From positions 1,636,237 through 1,700,236 of the forward strand of contig OX345644.1 in assembly GCA_947044365.1 (NCBI GenBank): a DNA stretch of 64,000 bases. The letters are read 5' to 3'. The number at the start of each line of letters is the position of its first letter. Positions within the stretch are counted from its first letter, which is position 1. Below, one piece after another: positions 1-10,751 of the stretch. Position numbers and translations under genes: made by a program. Source of the stretch: Petrosia ficiformis (lineage: Eukaryota > Porifera > Demospongiae > Haplosclerida > Petrosiidae). The notes under the pieces were generated by a model. That model saw nothing but the letters and a program-made list of their open reading frames with translations. It did not search any database and had not been told where the DNA came from.

Positions 1-340
1 TACATGTATGTATGTACATTACACATATAATGTATATTGTTACATACATGTATGTATGTACATTATACATATAATGTATATTATTACATACATGTATGTA
101 TGTACATTATACATATAATGTATATTATTACATACGTGTATGTATGTACATTATACATATAATGTATATTATTTTATACATGTATGTATGTACATTATAC
201 ATATAATGTATATTGTTACATACATGTATGTATGTACATTACACATATAATGTATATTATTACATACGTGTATGTATGTACATTATACATATAATGTATA
301 TATTATATACATGTATGTATGACATAGTACAATATATTAA
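1..340. repeat. about 44-bp AT-rich minisatellite, about 7 copies
   Basis: Tandem units built on TACATGTATGTATGTACATT followed by ATACATATAATGTATATTATT recur every 44-45 bp with small changes. The same repeat fills the intron before the homologous exon at 26365 and 50507, so this is the intron of the coiled-coil gene whose next exon starts at 378. Start codons in it are by-products of the ATG-rich unit. Confidence 0.9.
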
Positions 341-377
341 TTATTGCATGATGTTGTATGTATGTATATATGTACAG

Positions 378-544
378 GTCTTCAGAATCAAAGAGAATGT
401 ATTATTAATGAACAGCTGCTCATTAGGGATGACATACAACGTGTTGCTGCTGAACTTGAAAACCTAAATAATGAGATAGAGACTCATATTGCTCGTAATA
501 CCATTTGTCTAAGAAGGACTACATTATCAAAAAGAAAGAAATGA
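378..544 (+). CDS. last exon of a small coiled-coil protein, unknown function
   Basis: The exon follows a TGTACAG acceptor (376-377) and runs to a TGA at 542-544. It encodes about 55 residues starting LQNQRECIINEQ, with a heptad-like Leu/Ile pattern and a basic tail ending KRKK. Near-identical exons lie at 26365-26531 and 50507-50673, where the preceding exon is present and joins in phase 1 (G plus GT). Here that upstream exon would lie outside the window. I do not recognise the family. Conservation of the frame and stop among three copies argues that it is or was coding. Confidence 0.55.
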
Positions 545-720
545 TTGATTGACAGATTTGGTACAACATTTTTTGATTCATTTTAGTTATTATTTTGTAT
601 ATTATATTTAGTACATATACATAGTTATACTCAATTCCCATTGTGCAATTTTGTTGTAGATGAGTAATTATAACTAAAAGTGATGGGCGTGGTTGATTAA
701 TTAATGAGGGGGCTCTTGAA

Positions 721-826
721 ATGATTAGAGTGGTTTGTAGAAGAAGAGGAGGAGAAGGTGATAGTGATAGTGGAGAAGATGAGCTTTTACAACATCCAGA
801 TTATTCATCAAACGAAGAAGAAAGTG
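721..826 (+). CDS. possible first exon of an acidic protein
   Basis: An ATG at 721 opens a frame reading MIRVVCRRRGGEG, then an acidic stretch with DSDSGEDE and SSNEEES, ending at a good GTGAGT donor at 827. It lies 177 bp after the coiled-coil gene's stop. Copies at 26766-26870 and 50908-51012 keep the donor but have lost the ATG (ATGATT became ATAATT) and carry indels. No matching second exon was found, because a fold-back element follows at once. It may be the start of the cereblon-like gene seen in pieces elsewhere (acidic N-termini are usual there), but that is a guess. Confidence 0.35.
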
Positions 827-891
827 GTGAGTAATGTATTTGCAAATGCATGATTTTGTTGTAAATAATATGTATGTACATGTATTTATGT

Positions 892-1190
892 TAGTCTCGG
901 AAGGCCAGCCCCTCACACGCTATGCAGAAAAAGGGTCTAGTCAAACTCCCGTGTTGCATTCGTGTTTAACACGCCACAGTTTTTGTGGCATGGTAAACAC
1001 AGGCAAAGTATATAAAGTATGTCAACACCTCAGTTTTAATTAATTTCACCCACTTAAGAAACCCGCCCCAGCTGCTGACTGCAACACTAATGCATGCTTT
1101 ATACACTTAGCCTGTGGTTAACATGCCACAAAAACTGTGGCGTGTTAAACATGAATGCAACATGCGAGTTTGACCAGACCCTCTTCCGGC
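892..1190. mobile_element. fold-back MITE of the TAGTCTC family, right end truncated
   Basis: Inverted repeats of about 100 bp face each other: the left arm contains GGGTCTAGTCAAACTC then TTTAACACGCCACAGTTTTT, and the right arm is its reverse complement (around 1100-1186). The left terminus TAGTCTCGGAAGGCCAGCCC resembles the ends of the element at 55377-56167. The right terminus seems shortened, as it stops at GCCGGAAGAGGGTCT. No coding capacity is seen. Confidence 0.75.
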
Positions 1191-1242
1191 ATAATAATAA
1201 TAATTTCAAATTATAATAATAATAATAAACATGTGTACATAG

Positions 1243-2136
1243 TTATATGTCACATACATACAAGTTACCTAATGAATCTACTGTTAGACCATGCGGACCA
1301 GTAAACTCTCCCTCTCCACTACCTCTCTTACCAAAGCAATGTATAAAACATCCATTAGTATCAAATATTGAGATACGATTATTACCAAAGTCATTAACAT
1401 ATAATAGATTATTATCTATGAGGATGGAGGTAGGATTAGTAATTTTACCAGGACTAAACCCATGTGAACTAAATGTTGAAATGTATTGTCCTGTTGATAT
1501 AAACTTCTTGATACAGTGATTATTGCAATCTGCAACACACAAATATCCTTCATTGTCAAATGTCACATCCCATAGATATTGGAATTGTTCTGGTGATGAA
1601 CCTTTCTTATCGAAACTATGAGAGTAGGTGAGATCATTATTGAGAACTTGAATATGATGATTGTATGTATCAACAATGAATATTTGTCCTGTGGTAGGAT
1701 GAACTGTAATACCTATAGGAATATTAAACTGAAGAGGACCATTGCCTGTTTCACTATTCCCAACTGATTTCACATAATCACCTTCAAATGTTAGTTTCTG
1801 TAGTCGATGATTATCAGTTACTAAAATGTGTCCTTGAGATATGGCAACTCCACGAGGACAAGTGAATTGACCCTCCTTTGTTCCCTTTCCCTCTTTATTT
1901 AGTATTGTGATACAATGGGCACTCTGCTCAGCTACTACAATCTCTCCATTCTTAGTGATTACTACATCCCATGGTCTATTGAGTCTTGATATAATATTCA
2001 CTGGTTTACCTCTCATCTTAGGGGAAGGAATGGTATGAAGAGTAATAAATTTGGTAGTTAGTTGCTGGGGATTGAACACAGGACCACTGGGTTTAGCCAC
2101 CAGAGTTCTGACCACTGAACTATAATAAACACACAA
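1243..2136 (-). pseudogene. second NHL-propeller fragment 3' of T1
   Basis: An open frame of 297 codons whose last ~260 match the six-blade NHL region of the neighbouring TRIM genes, starting at TLHTIPSPKMRGKP. It lacks any filamin domain, coiled coil, B-box or RING of its own. Blade 1 has lost about seven residues (ILNKEGKGTKEG) and one blade-2 Asp. The C-terminus stops early at LYVCDI rather than at NNRLVVL. The first ~35 residues are unrelated sequence. It lies downstream of T1, whose own propeller breaks off in blade 2, so it looks like the 3' part of a second gene joined by recombination. It could also be a 3' exon of T1 if an intron spans 2137-2380, but I see no convincing splice pair. 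Confidence 0.7.
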
Positions 2137-2297
2137 TTAATTATCTATTAATTTAATCCCAATTTTGTTTGTATTGAATTTTGTTTGTACTGAATTCAGC
2201 TAGAAGGCCTTCAGGCCAAAACGTTCTTCTATAAAGAGTATACTATATATTCATAGAAACTCATGATTGATACATTATGTTTAAACGCTTGCCATTT
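2137..2297. other. unassigned sequence between the two NHL pieces
   Basis: AT-rich sequence with no match to the spacers elsewhere in the window. It contains two close copies of GAATTTTGTTTGTA and a short palindrome AAGGCCTTCAGGCC. It marks the breakpoint between T1 and the downstream NHL fragment. Nothing else is seen. Confidence 0.5.
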
Positions 2298-4147
2298 TTA
2301 CCAGAAAGTAAAAAGAAATTTGGTATCAAGTAAATAAATTATTATCAGGGCTGTGATGATGGATTGATTAATCTTACTACTCCCAACTGATTTCACACAA
2401 TCACCTTCAAATGTTAGTTTCTGTAGTCGATGATCATCAGTTACTAAAATGTATCCATCGTGAGATATGGCAACTCCACGAGGATAAGTGAATTGACCCT
2501 CCTTTGTTCCCTTTGTTCCAAATGACTTCACTTTCTTTCCATCCTTGTTTAGTATTGTAATACAATCAGCACCCCACTCAGCTACTACAATATCTTCATT
2601 CTTACTCACTACTACACCAAGTGGTCTATCGAATCCTGATATAATATTCACTGGTTTACCTCTCATCTTAGGGAACAGAGTAATGGGACTACCAGGGATA
2701 TTTACACCTCCTAATCGTATTGTCAATTGATGTTTTCCTCTGGTACGTGGTGTGAAGCTTATATTGTAGTTTCCTGACTGGGTCTGATTGATATCACATG
2801 ATATGAGTTGACTATCAACACCAGAAGAGAGTTCACAAGATATGGAGAGAGGAACTGAGAAGGGAGATCCATCTTGAGTCTGGAGGTTGAGAGTGACGGT
2901 CGATTTCTTACCAACGTAACAAGCATTCTTTACGAGAATGAATTTGCCAAAAATGTTAGACTTAAACTCACCAATACCCTCATATTTACATGTATCAACC
3001 AACGTGTGATTACTAGTGAATGTGATGTTGGCCTCCTCTATAGGTTGAAATACATCAGGGTTGACATCTTGATTGACTGTTCTCATTACTTGTACCATAT
3101 TCTGTTTCTCCCTCAATATCTGTTGTTGACTACCTACCTTCAGACTCTGTTCTACAAACTCCTCACAACCTTTGAGCTGTTTGAGGACTGTCTCTACCTC
3201 TTCTCTCTGTTTGGTTAGTAATCGAATCTTCTGTTGTACTACAGTGTCTACCTGTTGAACTAACTGTCTCTGTGACTGTTGAACTAAGTTAATGATTAGT
3301 TGAGACTGTATGTGGATCTGTTTCTTAACATCTTCTCCCTGTTCTGTAACCTCTCTCTCTCGACTGATGAGGTTAGTCACTGCTGTATTAATGTCGGCTA
3401 CTTTTGTTTTGACTTTCGTGAGGTCGACCTCTATCTCTTGATGATGTTTAGGGTAGGACTCTGTAATGAAGTTGTAATCGTGATTTCGATGTCGTTTACT
3501 AACTGTACAATCTCGACAAATAAGCTGTTGACAGGTTTCACAGTAGACCTTGAATGACTTTTTATGATCGTTACACTTCATATTTCTATCCTCATTCAAT
3601 GGAAGTAGTTTAAAAGTATCGAGTACTGCTACATCTTGTACATTGATGACCTCATGAGTAGAGAAAGCCTGCCATCCATTATGTTTATCAAGACATTCTG
3701 GACATAAGAATTGAGTACATTGTTTACAATAACCAGTAGCAGAGTTCTTGTGGCAATTATCACAAGAGACGTTTCGATCTTCAAGCGCTTTCTTTAGAGT
3801 ATGTTGTAATTGAAAGAGGCTATTAATGAAGAAAGCAGTAGGGAATTCAGTGGGTCCTATGTCGGGTAGTTGTGTGGGCTTACGACATGAAGGACAGCTA
3901 ATGAAATACTTGTCTCCCTGTTAGTAAATAAGATAATGTATAAACAATGAAGTGTTAACAAAACCAGAGAGTGTGTGTGTGTGTGTGTTTGTACCTGTGG
4001 TTCTTGTGGTAGTTTCTCAATACATTTTAAACAGAAGCTATGTAAGCATGGAAGAGTTTTGGGGTTCGTATACTGATCCAAACACACATTACATGTTAGT
4101 TGTTCATCAAGTTCCTTAAGAGCAGTAGAAGAATATTGTTGAGCCAT
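2298..4147 (-). CDS. T1: TRIM-NHL protein with truncated propeller (RING, B-boxes, coiled coil, filamin, partial NHL)
   Basis: Exon 1 is 4147-3995, the intron 3994-3918 (77 bp, GTAC...ACAG), exon 2 3917-2298; the product is about 590 aa. The RING is complete: CNVC, then [10 protein letters not shown], and CPSC in exon 2. Two B-box zinc fingers, a Gln-rich coiled coil and a filamin domain ending GSPITLFPKMRG follow. The propeller runs through blade 1, then after KSVGSSK departs into 22 unrelated residues and a stop. RING, B-box and coiled coil should still allow E3 ligase assembly, but target binding by a closed six-blade propeller is lost. Sequence details (MKCNDHKKSF, GSPITLFPK, GFDRPLGVVVSK) make T6 its closest relative. 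The start was chosen by agreement with paralogues (MAQQ). Confidence 0.8.
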
Positions 4148-4488
4148 CTCTTTGACCTTTCTAAAAATATCTCCTAATATGGTAAAAATATATTAATAGT
4201 ATCTATTAATAGTAACAGTCAGTAATAATTGTGGTTGTGAACAGTTTGGAGAAAGGAGGGATCATTATTTTAATGGTAGTATTATTATTATTATTTTTAT
4301 CATATATGGTAATATCAAGTCCTCTCACACTATTATTTATTAATGAGTGATGAATTCATGAAGAAACATCAAACTGTAATACTTCCATAGTTACCAGACT
4401 GTCTGATTGTTTTACTATATAGTACATATATCCACTGTACACATGTAAACTTCCTAATATGATAAGATTTGTGCAGGAAAACTAATAT
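4148..4488. promoter_or_regulatory. T1 upstream region with degenerate CArG-like palindrome
   Basis: This is the 5' flank of T1. It shares with T2, T7, T9 and T10 a run ending in (TTA)n and the element TCATATATGG (4300-4309), a one-base variant of the CCATATATGG palindrome found at the same distance (about 145-165 bp) upstream of those genes. No TATA box or RNA gene could be assigned. Confidence 0.35.
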
Positions 4489-5180
4489 CATCCTGTGTCT
4501 ATACAGTTGTACACTTTTTCATGACTTCATCACTCATAAACTACTGTTATTATCATTCCACATGTAGTATTATAATTATATATATAATAAACTAATCATC
4601 CTGTGTCTATACAGTTGTACACTCCTTCATGACTTTATCACTCATAAACTACTGTTATTATCATTTCACATGTAGTATTATAATTATATATATAATAAAC
4701 TAATCATCCTGTGTCTATATAGTTGTACACTCCTTCATGACTTCATCACTCATAAACTATTGTTATTATCATTCCACATGTAGTATTATAATTATATATA
4801 TAATAAACTAATCATCCTGTGTCTATATAGTTGTACACTCCTTCATGACTTCATCATTCATAAACTACTGTTATTATCATTCCACATGTAGTATTATAAT
4901 TATATATATAATAAACTAATCATCCTCTGTCTATACAGTTGTACACTCCTTCATGACTTTATCACTCATAAACTACTGTTATTATCATTCCACATGAAGT
5001 ATTATAATTATATATATAATAAACTAATCATCCTCTGTCTATACAGTCGTACACTCCTTCATGACTTTATCACTCATAAACTACTGTTATTATCATTCCA
5101 CATGTAGTATTATAATTATATATATAATAAACTAATCATCCTCTGTCTACACAGTTGTACACTTCTTCATGACTTTATCT
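4489..5180. repeat. 108-bp minisatellite, about 6-7 copies
   Basis: The unit starts CATCCTGTGTCTATACAG and ends in a TATATATAATAAACTAAT tract; starts at 4489, 4597 and 4705 give a 108-bp period. One to three copies of the same unit lie at the equivalent place upstream of T2 (8898), T7 (32010-32275), T9 (39895, split by an insertion, resuming at 41358) and T10 (59155-59400). Copy number is therefore variable between paralogous spacers. Confidence 0.9.
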
Positions 5181-5465
5181 TATTAAATGTGGTATTAGTT
5201 ATATTTAAAACAATATTAACTGTCCACTCATATATCTATCTATCTATCTATTTATCTATTTATCTATTTATATTGTATTGCAGTTTAAAATGTTATTTTT
5301 TAGAACACAATGCTAACAGTAGGATATGAGTCTTTAACCGTTTTGATCACTAGCCTAAACACTTAACTACTGGCTTGAGGTATGTGTAAGCATATGAAAT
5401 AATTAGAACATATATGGTACTATATGTACTACATTACTATGATAGAAACCCTAGACTATATACTA
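5181..5465. repeat. spacer with (ATCT)n microsatellite
   Basis: Contains ATCT/ATTT tetranucleotides (5228-5270) and a segment starting GCAGTTTAAAATGTTATTTT that recurs in each TRIM spacer (9028, 32378, 41514, 59488). No gene is seen. Confidence 0.7.
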
Positions 5466-5935
5466 ACTAGTATAGTACCATATATACTCTAATTATTTAA
5501 TGCTCTATACTACATTACTATGATAGATTCCTAGACTATAGTATAGTACCATATATACTCTAATTATTTAATGCTCTATACTACATTACTATGATAGAAA
5601 CCATAGACTATAGTATAGTACCATATATACTCTAATTATTTAATGCTCTATACTACATTACTATGATAGAAACCATAGACTATAGTATAGTACCATATAT
5701 ACTCTAATTATTTAATGCTCTATACTACATTACTATGATAGAAACCATAGACTATAGTATAGTACCATATATACTCTAATTATTTAATGCTCTATACTAC
5801 ATTACTATGATAGAAACCATAGACTATAGTATAGTACCATATATACTCTAATTATTTAATGCTTTATACTACATTACTATGATAGAAACCATAGACTATA
5901 TACTAACTAGTATAGTACCATATATATCTTATTAC
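5466..5935. repeat. 72-bp minisatellite, about 6 copies
   Basis: The unit contains TAGTACCATATATACTCTAA and ACATTACTATGATAGAAACC with a 72-bp period in the centre of the array; flanking units carry the longer palindrome ACTATATACTA/TAGTATAGT. Equivalent arrays lie at 9180-9560, 32510-32680, 41640-41850 and 59630-60030. Confidence 0.9.
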
Positions 5936-6238
5936 TTTTAAAGGTTCTTGTATGATATATTTTCAGTTACAACAGCTAGTAGTTACAGTTTTTACAAAAT
6001 GATTTCTTCCTGCTAGTCTGTAGACTGTACTGTAGCGGCTTACCGATCAAGCCCAATGATATAACTACATATGCAAGCATATCTGACAATTGTAATTATA
6101 CATGTATATAGTTCAAACTTGTGGGAAAGCAATCATAGGGATTACCCTGCTGTCCATAATAATAATAATTAATAATAATAATAATTAATAACAATAACAA
6201 ACGATATTTATAACAATAATAAATTTTTTAAAATAGAT
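5936..6238. repeat. dispersed GC-poor repeat with (TAA)n tail, 3' of T2
   Basis: About 6010-6165 matches a block found downstream of most TRIM loci here: a TGTAGACTGTACTGTAGC start, a middle usually reading CCATTAATTGACCAAGCCC, then GGAAAGCAATCATAGGGATT and CTGGCCATAATAATAAT. It ends in a (TAA)n tract (6157-6185). The (TAA)n end resembles a SINE or LINE tail, but the block multiplies with the genes, so its present copies need not reflect separate insertions. Confidence 0.55.
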
Positions 6239-8540
6239 CTACAAAACAACTAGTCTGTTATTCATTAAATCAGTAACATACAAGTTACCTAACGAATCTA
6301 CTGTTATACCACATGGACTATCAAACTCTCCCTCTCCACTACCACTCTTACCAAAGCAATGTATGAAACATCCTTTAGTATCAAATATTGAGATACGATT
6401 ATTACCACACTCACTAACATATAATAGATTATTATTTATGAGGATGGAGGTAGGCTTAGTAATTTGACCAGGATTAGACCCTTCTGAACTAAATGTTGAA
6501 TCGTGTTGTCCTGTTGATGTGAACTTCTTGATACAGTGATTATTGCAATCTGCAACATACAAATATCCTTCATTGTCAAATGTCACATCCCATGGACAAT
6601 TAAATTGTTCTGGTGATAAACCTTCCTTACCGAAACTATAAGAGTAGGTGAGATCATTATTGAGAACTTGAATACGATGATTATTAGCATCAGCAATGAC
6701 TATTTGCCCTGTGGTAGGATGAACTGTAATACCTATAGGCTCATTAAACTGAAGAGGACCTTTGCCTGTCTCACTAGTCCCAACTGATTTCACACAATCA
6801 CCTTCAAATGTTAGTTTCTGTAGTCGATGATTATCAGTTACTAAAATATGTCCATCGTGAGATATGGCAACTCCACGAGGATGATCAAATTGATCCTCTT
6901 TTGTTCCTCTTGTTCCAAATGACTTCACATTCTTTCCATCCTTGTTTAGTATTGTGATACGATTGGCATGACACTCAGCTACTACAATATCTTCATTCTT
7001 AGTGATTACTACACCACATGGTATATTGAGTCCTGATATAATATTCACTGGTTTACCCCTCATTTCAGGGGAAGGGATGATATGAAGAGTAAAAGGACTA
7101 CCAGGGATATTCACACCTCCTATTCGTATTGTCAATTGATGTTTTCCTCTGGTACGGGGTGTAAAGCTTATATCGTAGTTTCCTGACTGGGTCTCATTGA
7201 TATCACATGACACGAGTTGACTATCACCAGCCGAAAAGAGTTCACAAGAGATGAGGGAGAGAGGAACTGAGAAGGGAGATCCATCTTGAGTCTGGAGGTT
7301 GAGTGTGATGGTTGATTTCTTACCAATGTAACAAGTATTCTTGACGAGAACCGATTTGCCAAATGTTTTATACTTAAACTCACCAATACCCTGATATTCA
7401 TCAACCAATGTGTGATTACTAGTGAATGTGATGTTGGCCTCCTCTATTGGCTGAAATACTACAGGGTCGACATCTTGATTGACTGTTTTCATTACTTGTA
7501 CCATATTCTGTTTCTCCCTCAATATCTGTTGTTGACTACCTACCTTCAGACTCTGTTCTACAAACTCCTCACAACCTTTGAGCTGTTTGAGGACTGTCTC
7601 TGCCTCTTCTCTCTGTTTGGTTAGTAATTGAATCTTCTGTTGTACTACAGTGTCTACCTGTTGAACTAACTGTCTCTGTGACTGTTGAACTAAGTTAATG
7701 ATTAGTTGAGACTGTATGTGGATCTGTTTCTTAACATCTTCTCCCTGTTTTGTGACCTCCCTCTCTCGAGTGATGAGGTTAGTCACAGCTGTAGTAACGT
7801 CAGCTGCTTTAGTTTTGACTTTCGTGAGGTCGGCCTCTATCTCTTGATGATGTTTAGGGTAGGACTCTGTAACGAGGGTGTAATCATGGTTTCGATGTCG
7901 TTTACTAACTGTACAATCTCGACAAATAAGCTGTTGACAGGTTTCACAGTAGACTTTGATTGGCTCGTTATGATCGCTACACTTCATATTTCTATCCTCA
8001 TTGAATGGAAGTAGTTTAGAAGTATTGAGTAGTGCTACATCTTGTACATTGATAACCTCATGAGTAGAGAAAGCCTGCCATCCATTATGTTTATCGAGAC
8101 ATTCTGGACATAAGAATTGAGTACACTGTTTACAATAACCAGTAGCAGAGTTCTTGTGACAATTATCACAAGAGACGTTTCGATCTTCAAACGCTTTCTT
8201 TAGAGTATGTTGTAATTGAAAGAGGCTATTAATGAAGAAAGCAGGAGGGAATTCAGTGGGTCCTATGTCGAGTAGTTGTGTGGGCTTACGACATGAAGGA
8301 CAGCTAATGAAATACTTGTCTCCCTGATAAGATAATATATAAACAATGAAGAGTGTTTTGTGTGTGTGTGTGTGTGTGTGTTAGTACCTGTGGTTCTTGC
8401 GGTAGTTTCTCAATACATTTTAAACAGAAGCTATGTAAGCATGGAAGAGTTTTGGGGTTAGTATACTGATCCAAACATACATTGCATGTTAGTTGTTCAT
8501 CAAGTTCCTTAAGAGCAGTAGAAGAAGATTGTTGAGCCAT
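6239..8540 (-). CDS. T2: intact TRIM-NHL E3 ubiquitin ligase-like protein
   Basis: Exon 1 is 8540-8388, the intron 8387-8324 (64 bp), exon 2 8323-6239; the product is 745 aa. RING ligands are C19, C22, C34, H36, C39, C42, C59 and C62; the phase-0 intron splits the RING after residue 51. B-box 1 begins at C103 and B-box 2 at C166. A Gln-rich coiled coil spans about 213-328, a filamin/Ig domain about 373-466, and six NHL repeats about 471-745, ending NNRLVVL. This order matches the TRIM2/TRIM3/TRIM71 class, which ubiquitinate targets in the cytoplasm and bind RNA or protein through the NHL propeller. The substrate is unknown. All zinc ligands are present and there is no frame damage. The start has purine at -3 and G at +4. 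Confidence 0.92.
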
Positions 8541-9130
8541 CTCTTTCTGTTTTCTAAAAGTAGACTGGTTAATTCCTAATATGGTAGAAATACATGTATA
8601 TTAGCAGTATCTATTAATAGTAACAGTCAGTAATAATTGTGGTTGTGAACAGTTTGGGAAAAGGTGGGATCGTTATTTTATGGTAATTATTATTATTATT
8701 ATTTTACCATATATGGTAATATTATGTCCTCATACACTATTAACATGGATTAACAAATGATGAATCCATGAAGAACTGTAATACTTCCATAGTTACCAGA
8801 CTGTCTGATTGTTTTACTATATAGTACATATAATAGATCCACTGTACACATGTAAACTTCCTAATATGGTAAGGTTCATGAAGAAAACAGAAAACTAATC
8901 ATCCTGTGTCTACACAGTTGTACACTTCTTCATGACTTTATCTTATTAAATGTGGTATTAGTTATATTTAAAACACTATTAACTGTCAACTCATATGTCT
9001 ATCTATTTATCTATTTATTTTTTATTGCAGTTTAAAACATTATTTTTTAGAACACAATGCTAACAGTAGGATAGGAATCTTTAACCATTTTGATCACTAG
9101 CGTAAAAACTTAACGACTGGCTTGAGCTAT
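8541..9130. promoter_or_regulatory. T2 upstream region with perfect CArG palindrome
   Basis: TTACCATATATGGTAA at 8704-8719 is a perfect 16-bp palindrome whose core CCATATATGG (8707-8716) fits the CArG consensus for SRF/MADS-box factors. It lies about 165 bp before the ATG. One copy of the 108-bp unit (8898-8990) and an ATCT/ATTT tract follow. Binding is untested. Confidence 0.45.
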
Positions 9131-9560
9131 GTGTAAGCGTATGAAATAATTAGAACATATATGGTACTACGTATATGTACTACATTGCTATGATAGAAAC
9201 CCTAGACTATATACTAACTAGTATAGTACCATATATACTCTAATTATTTAATGCTCTATACTACATTACTGATAGATTCCCTAGACTATAGTACATGTAT
9301 AGTACCATATATACTCTAATTATTTAATGCTCTATACTACATTACTATGATAGAAACCCTAGACTATATACTAGCTAGTATAGTACCATATGTACTCTAA
9401 TTATTTAATGCTCTATACTACATTACTATGATAGATTCCCTAGACTATAGTATAGTACCATATATACTCTAATTATTTCATGCTATATATACTACAATAC
9501 TATGATAGAAACCCTAGACTATATACTAACTAGTATAGTACCATATATACTCTAATTATT
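9131..9560. repeat. 72-bp minisatellite array, T2 spacer
   Basis: About five units with the TAGTACCATATATACTCTAA core; several carry ACTATATACTA followed by GTATAGT, an imperfect palindrome absent from the shorter units. It is paralogous to 41640-41850. Confidence 0.85.
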
Positions 9561-9599
9561 TCATACTATGAATCATAAACCTAACCCTCACACTCACTC

Positions 9600-9946
9600 A
9601 TGTTATTTTAATAATTAAAATAAGATTCTATGTAAGCTACAAGCAACATTGGTCGGCTGTACTGTAGAGCTCAAATGCTTGCTCTATTGCGTGCTACACC
9701 CATTAATTGACCAAGCCCCCTGGAATGATGCAACTTCCTTATCTATGTATACAAAGCACACTTGCGTATGTGACACAAACAAATATACATCATTTAACCC
9801 CAAGGAAAGCAATCATAGGGATGTCCCTGTGGGGCCATAAAAAACAAGATATATATAAAAAATAATATCTTTATGATAGTTTTGTGTTGTTATCATTAAT
9901 CATGGCTGACTTTCTCATGTCTGAGACTCAACAAACAATAATACTA
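9600..9946. repeat. dispersed spacer repeat and left flank of the transposon
   Basis: About 9650-9840 is the same spacer block seen at 41950-42135 (CCATTAATTGACCAAGCCCC, GGAAAGCAATCATAGGGATG). It continues through TCATTAATCATGGCTGAC to CAATAATACTA, where the transposon begins. The frame at 9649-9840 is a chance ORF. Confidence 0.6.
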
Positions 9947-10160
9947 GAATAAACAATCAAATCTCGGACGTCAGGTATGTTCGGACGCTTTTTTTCCGTT
10001 CATGAAAGTCTTAGATAGGGTCCAAGACCAAAATATCCTGGTGCTAAATGTGCTAGCCGCCTCACACTGAAATCATTGTATAGTTTAAAGCGAGCATCCT
10101 TTTAGACGCGTTTTTCCCGATGCCCGAAAATCACCTATTTTCGGACGTTTACCTCAATTA
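9947..10160 (+). repeat. left terminal inverted repeat of the transposon
   Basis: Pairs with 17037-17252 in inverted orientation. Shared blocks include AATCAAATCTCGGACG, TTTTTTCCGTTCA, GAAAGTCT and GACGCGTTTTT. Unusually long for a pogo element, whose ends are commonly a few tens of bases. Confidence 0.85.
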
Positions 10161-10751
10161 TCGTTTGCAGTATGAGAACTGTTGCTAGTACTCAAGACAA
10201 ATATGAAAATACATATCCAGCCATGAATGTCTGCAGTTGGCTTGTAGAACACCTGAATCGACGTTTTACCGCTCCCAGTGCCAAACTGTCCGACCCGTTT
10301 GTCGTACGTTTGAATTCAGGCACCACCCACTACCCACCCCCTATATCATCATCATCATGTCATAATTATCATTGCAATGTAAACACGTAATATACAAAAG
10401 GTATTAATGATTGCAATGAGAACATAAAAAAATAAAAGATTCTTTCTCGGCTTTTTTCACACTGATTTTAATGCAAACACAATGGTACCAAGACTTGCAT
10501 TTGCTACATTGAATCCACTTATATGCAGTGGGGTGCTTGCATGTTTTCTTTATACATTCTGAAAGATAAAAAAAAAAAACATGTTATAGAGGTAGGGGAC
10601 TTAGTGTTGCAAGCATGAATGCAGTTGTAATTAATGTTGTATAGGTTTATACATAAATCATACAGGTGTAATGTAACAATGTATTTACATTATACATTGT
10701 ACATTCTTGCTTGTAACACAAAGTCGCTAGTGTTGCAATAGGAGTGGGTGA
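10161..10751. other. transposon left interior, no gene recognised
   Basis: Between the left TIR and the first satellite. A short frame at 10172-10390 has no recognisable features. Contains a (TCA)n run near 10348 and a poly-A run near 10567. No gene called. Confidence 0.4.

Noticed and set aside
6010..6165. tRNA-derived SINE with A and B boxes
   Set aside because: A GTTCAAAC-like stretch resembles a B box, but no A box at the right distance and no tRNA fold was found; kept only as a dispersed repeat.
7412..8014. Plus-strand frames such as MRLYVDLFLNIFSLFCDL opposite TRIM exons, repeated in every paralogue
   Set aside because: They are antisense to the conserved coiled-coil and B-box coding sequence and recur only because that sequence is conserved.
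9649..9840. Small protein in the spacer (also 60135-60368)
   Set aside because: Falls in the dispersed spacer repeat, which has stops and indels in other copies.
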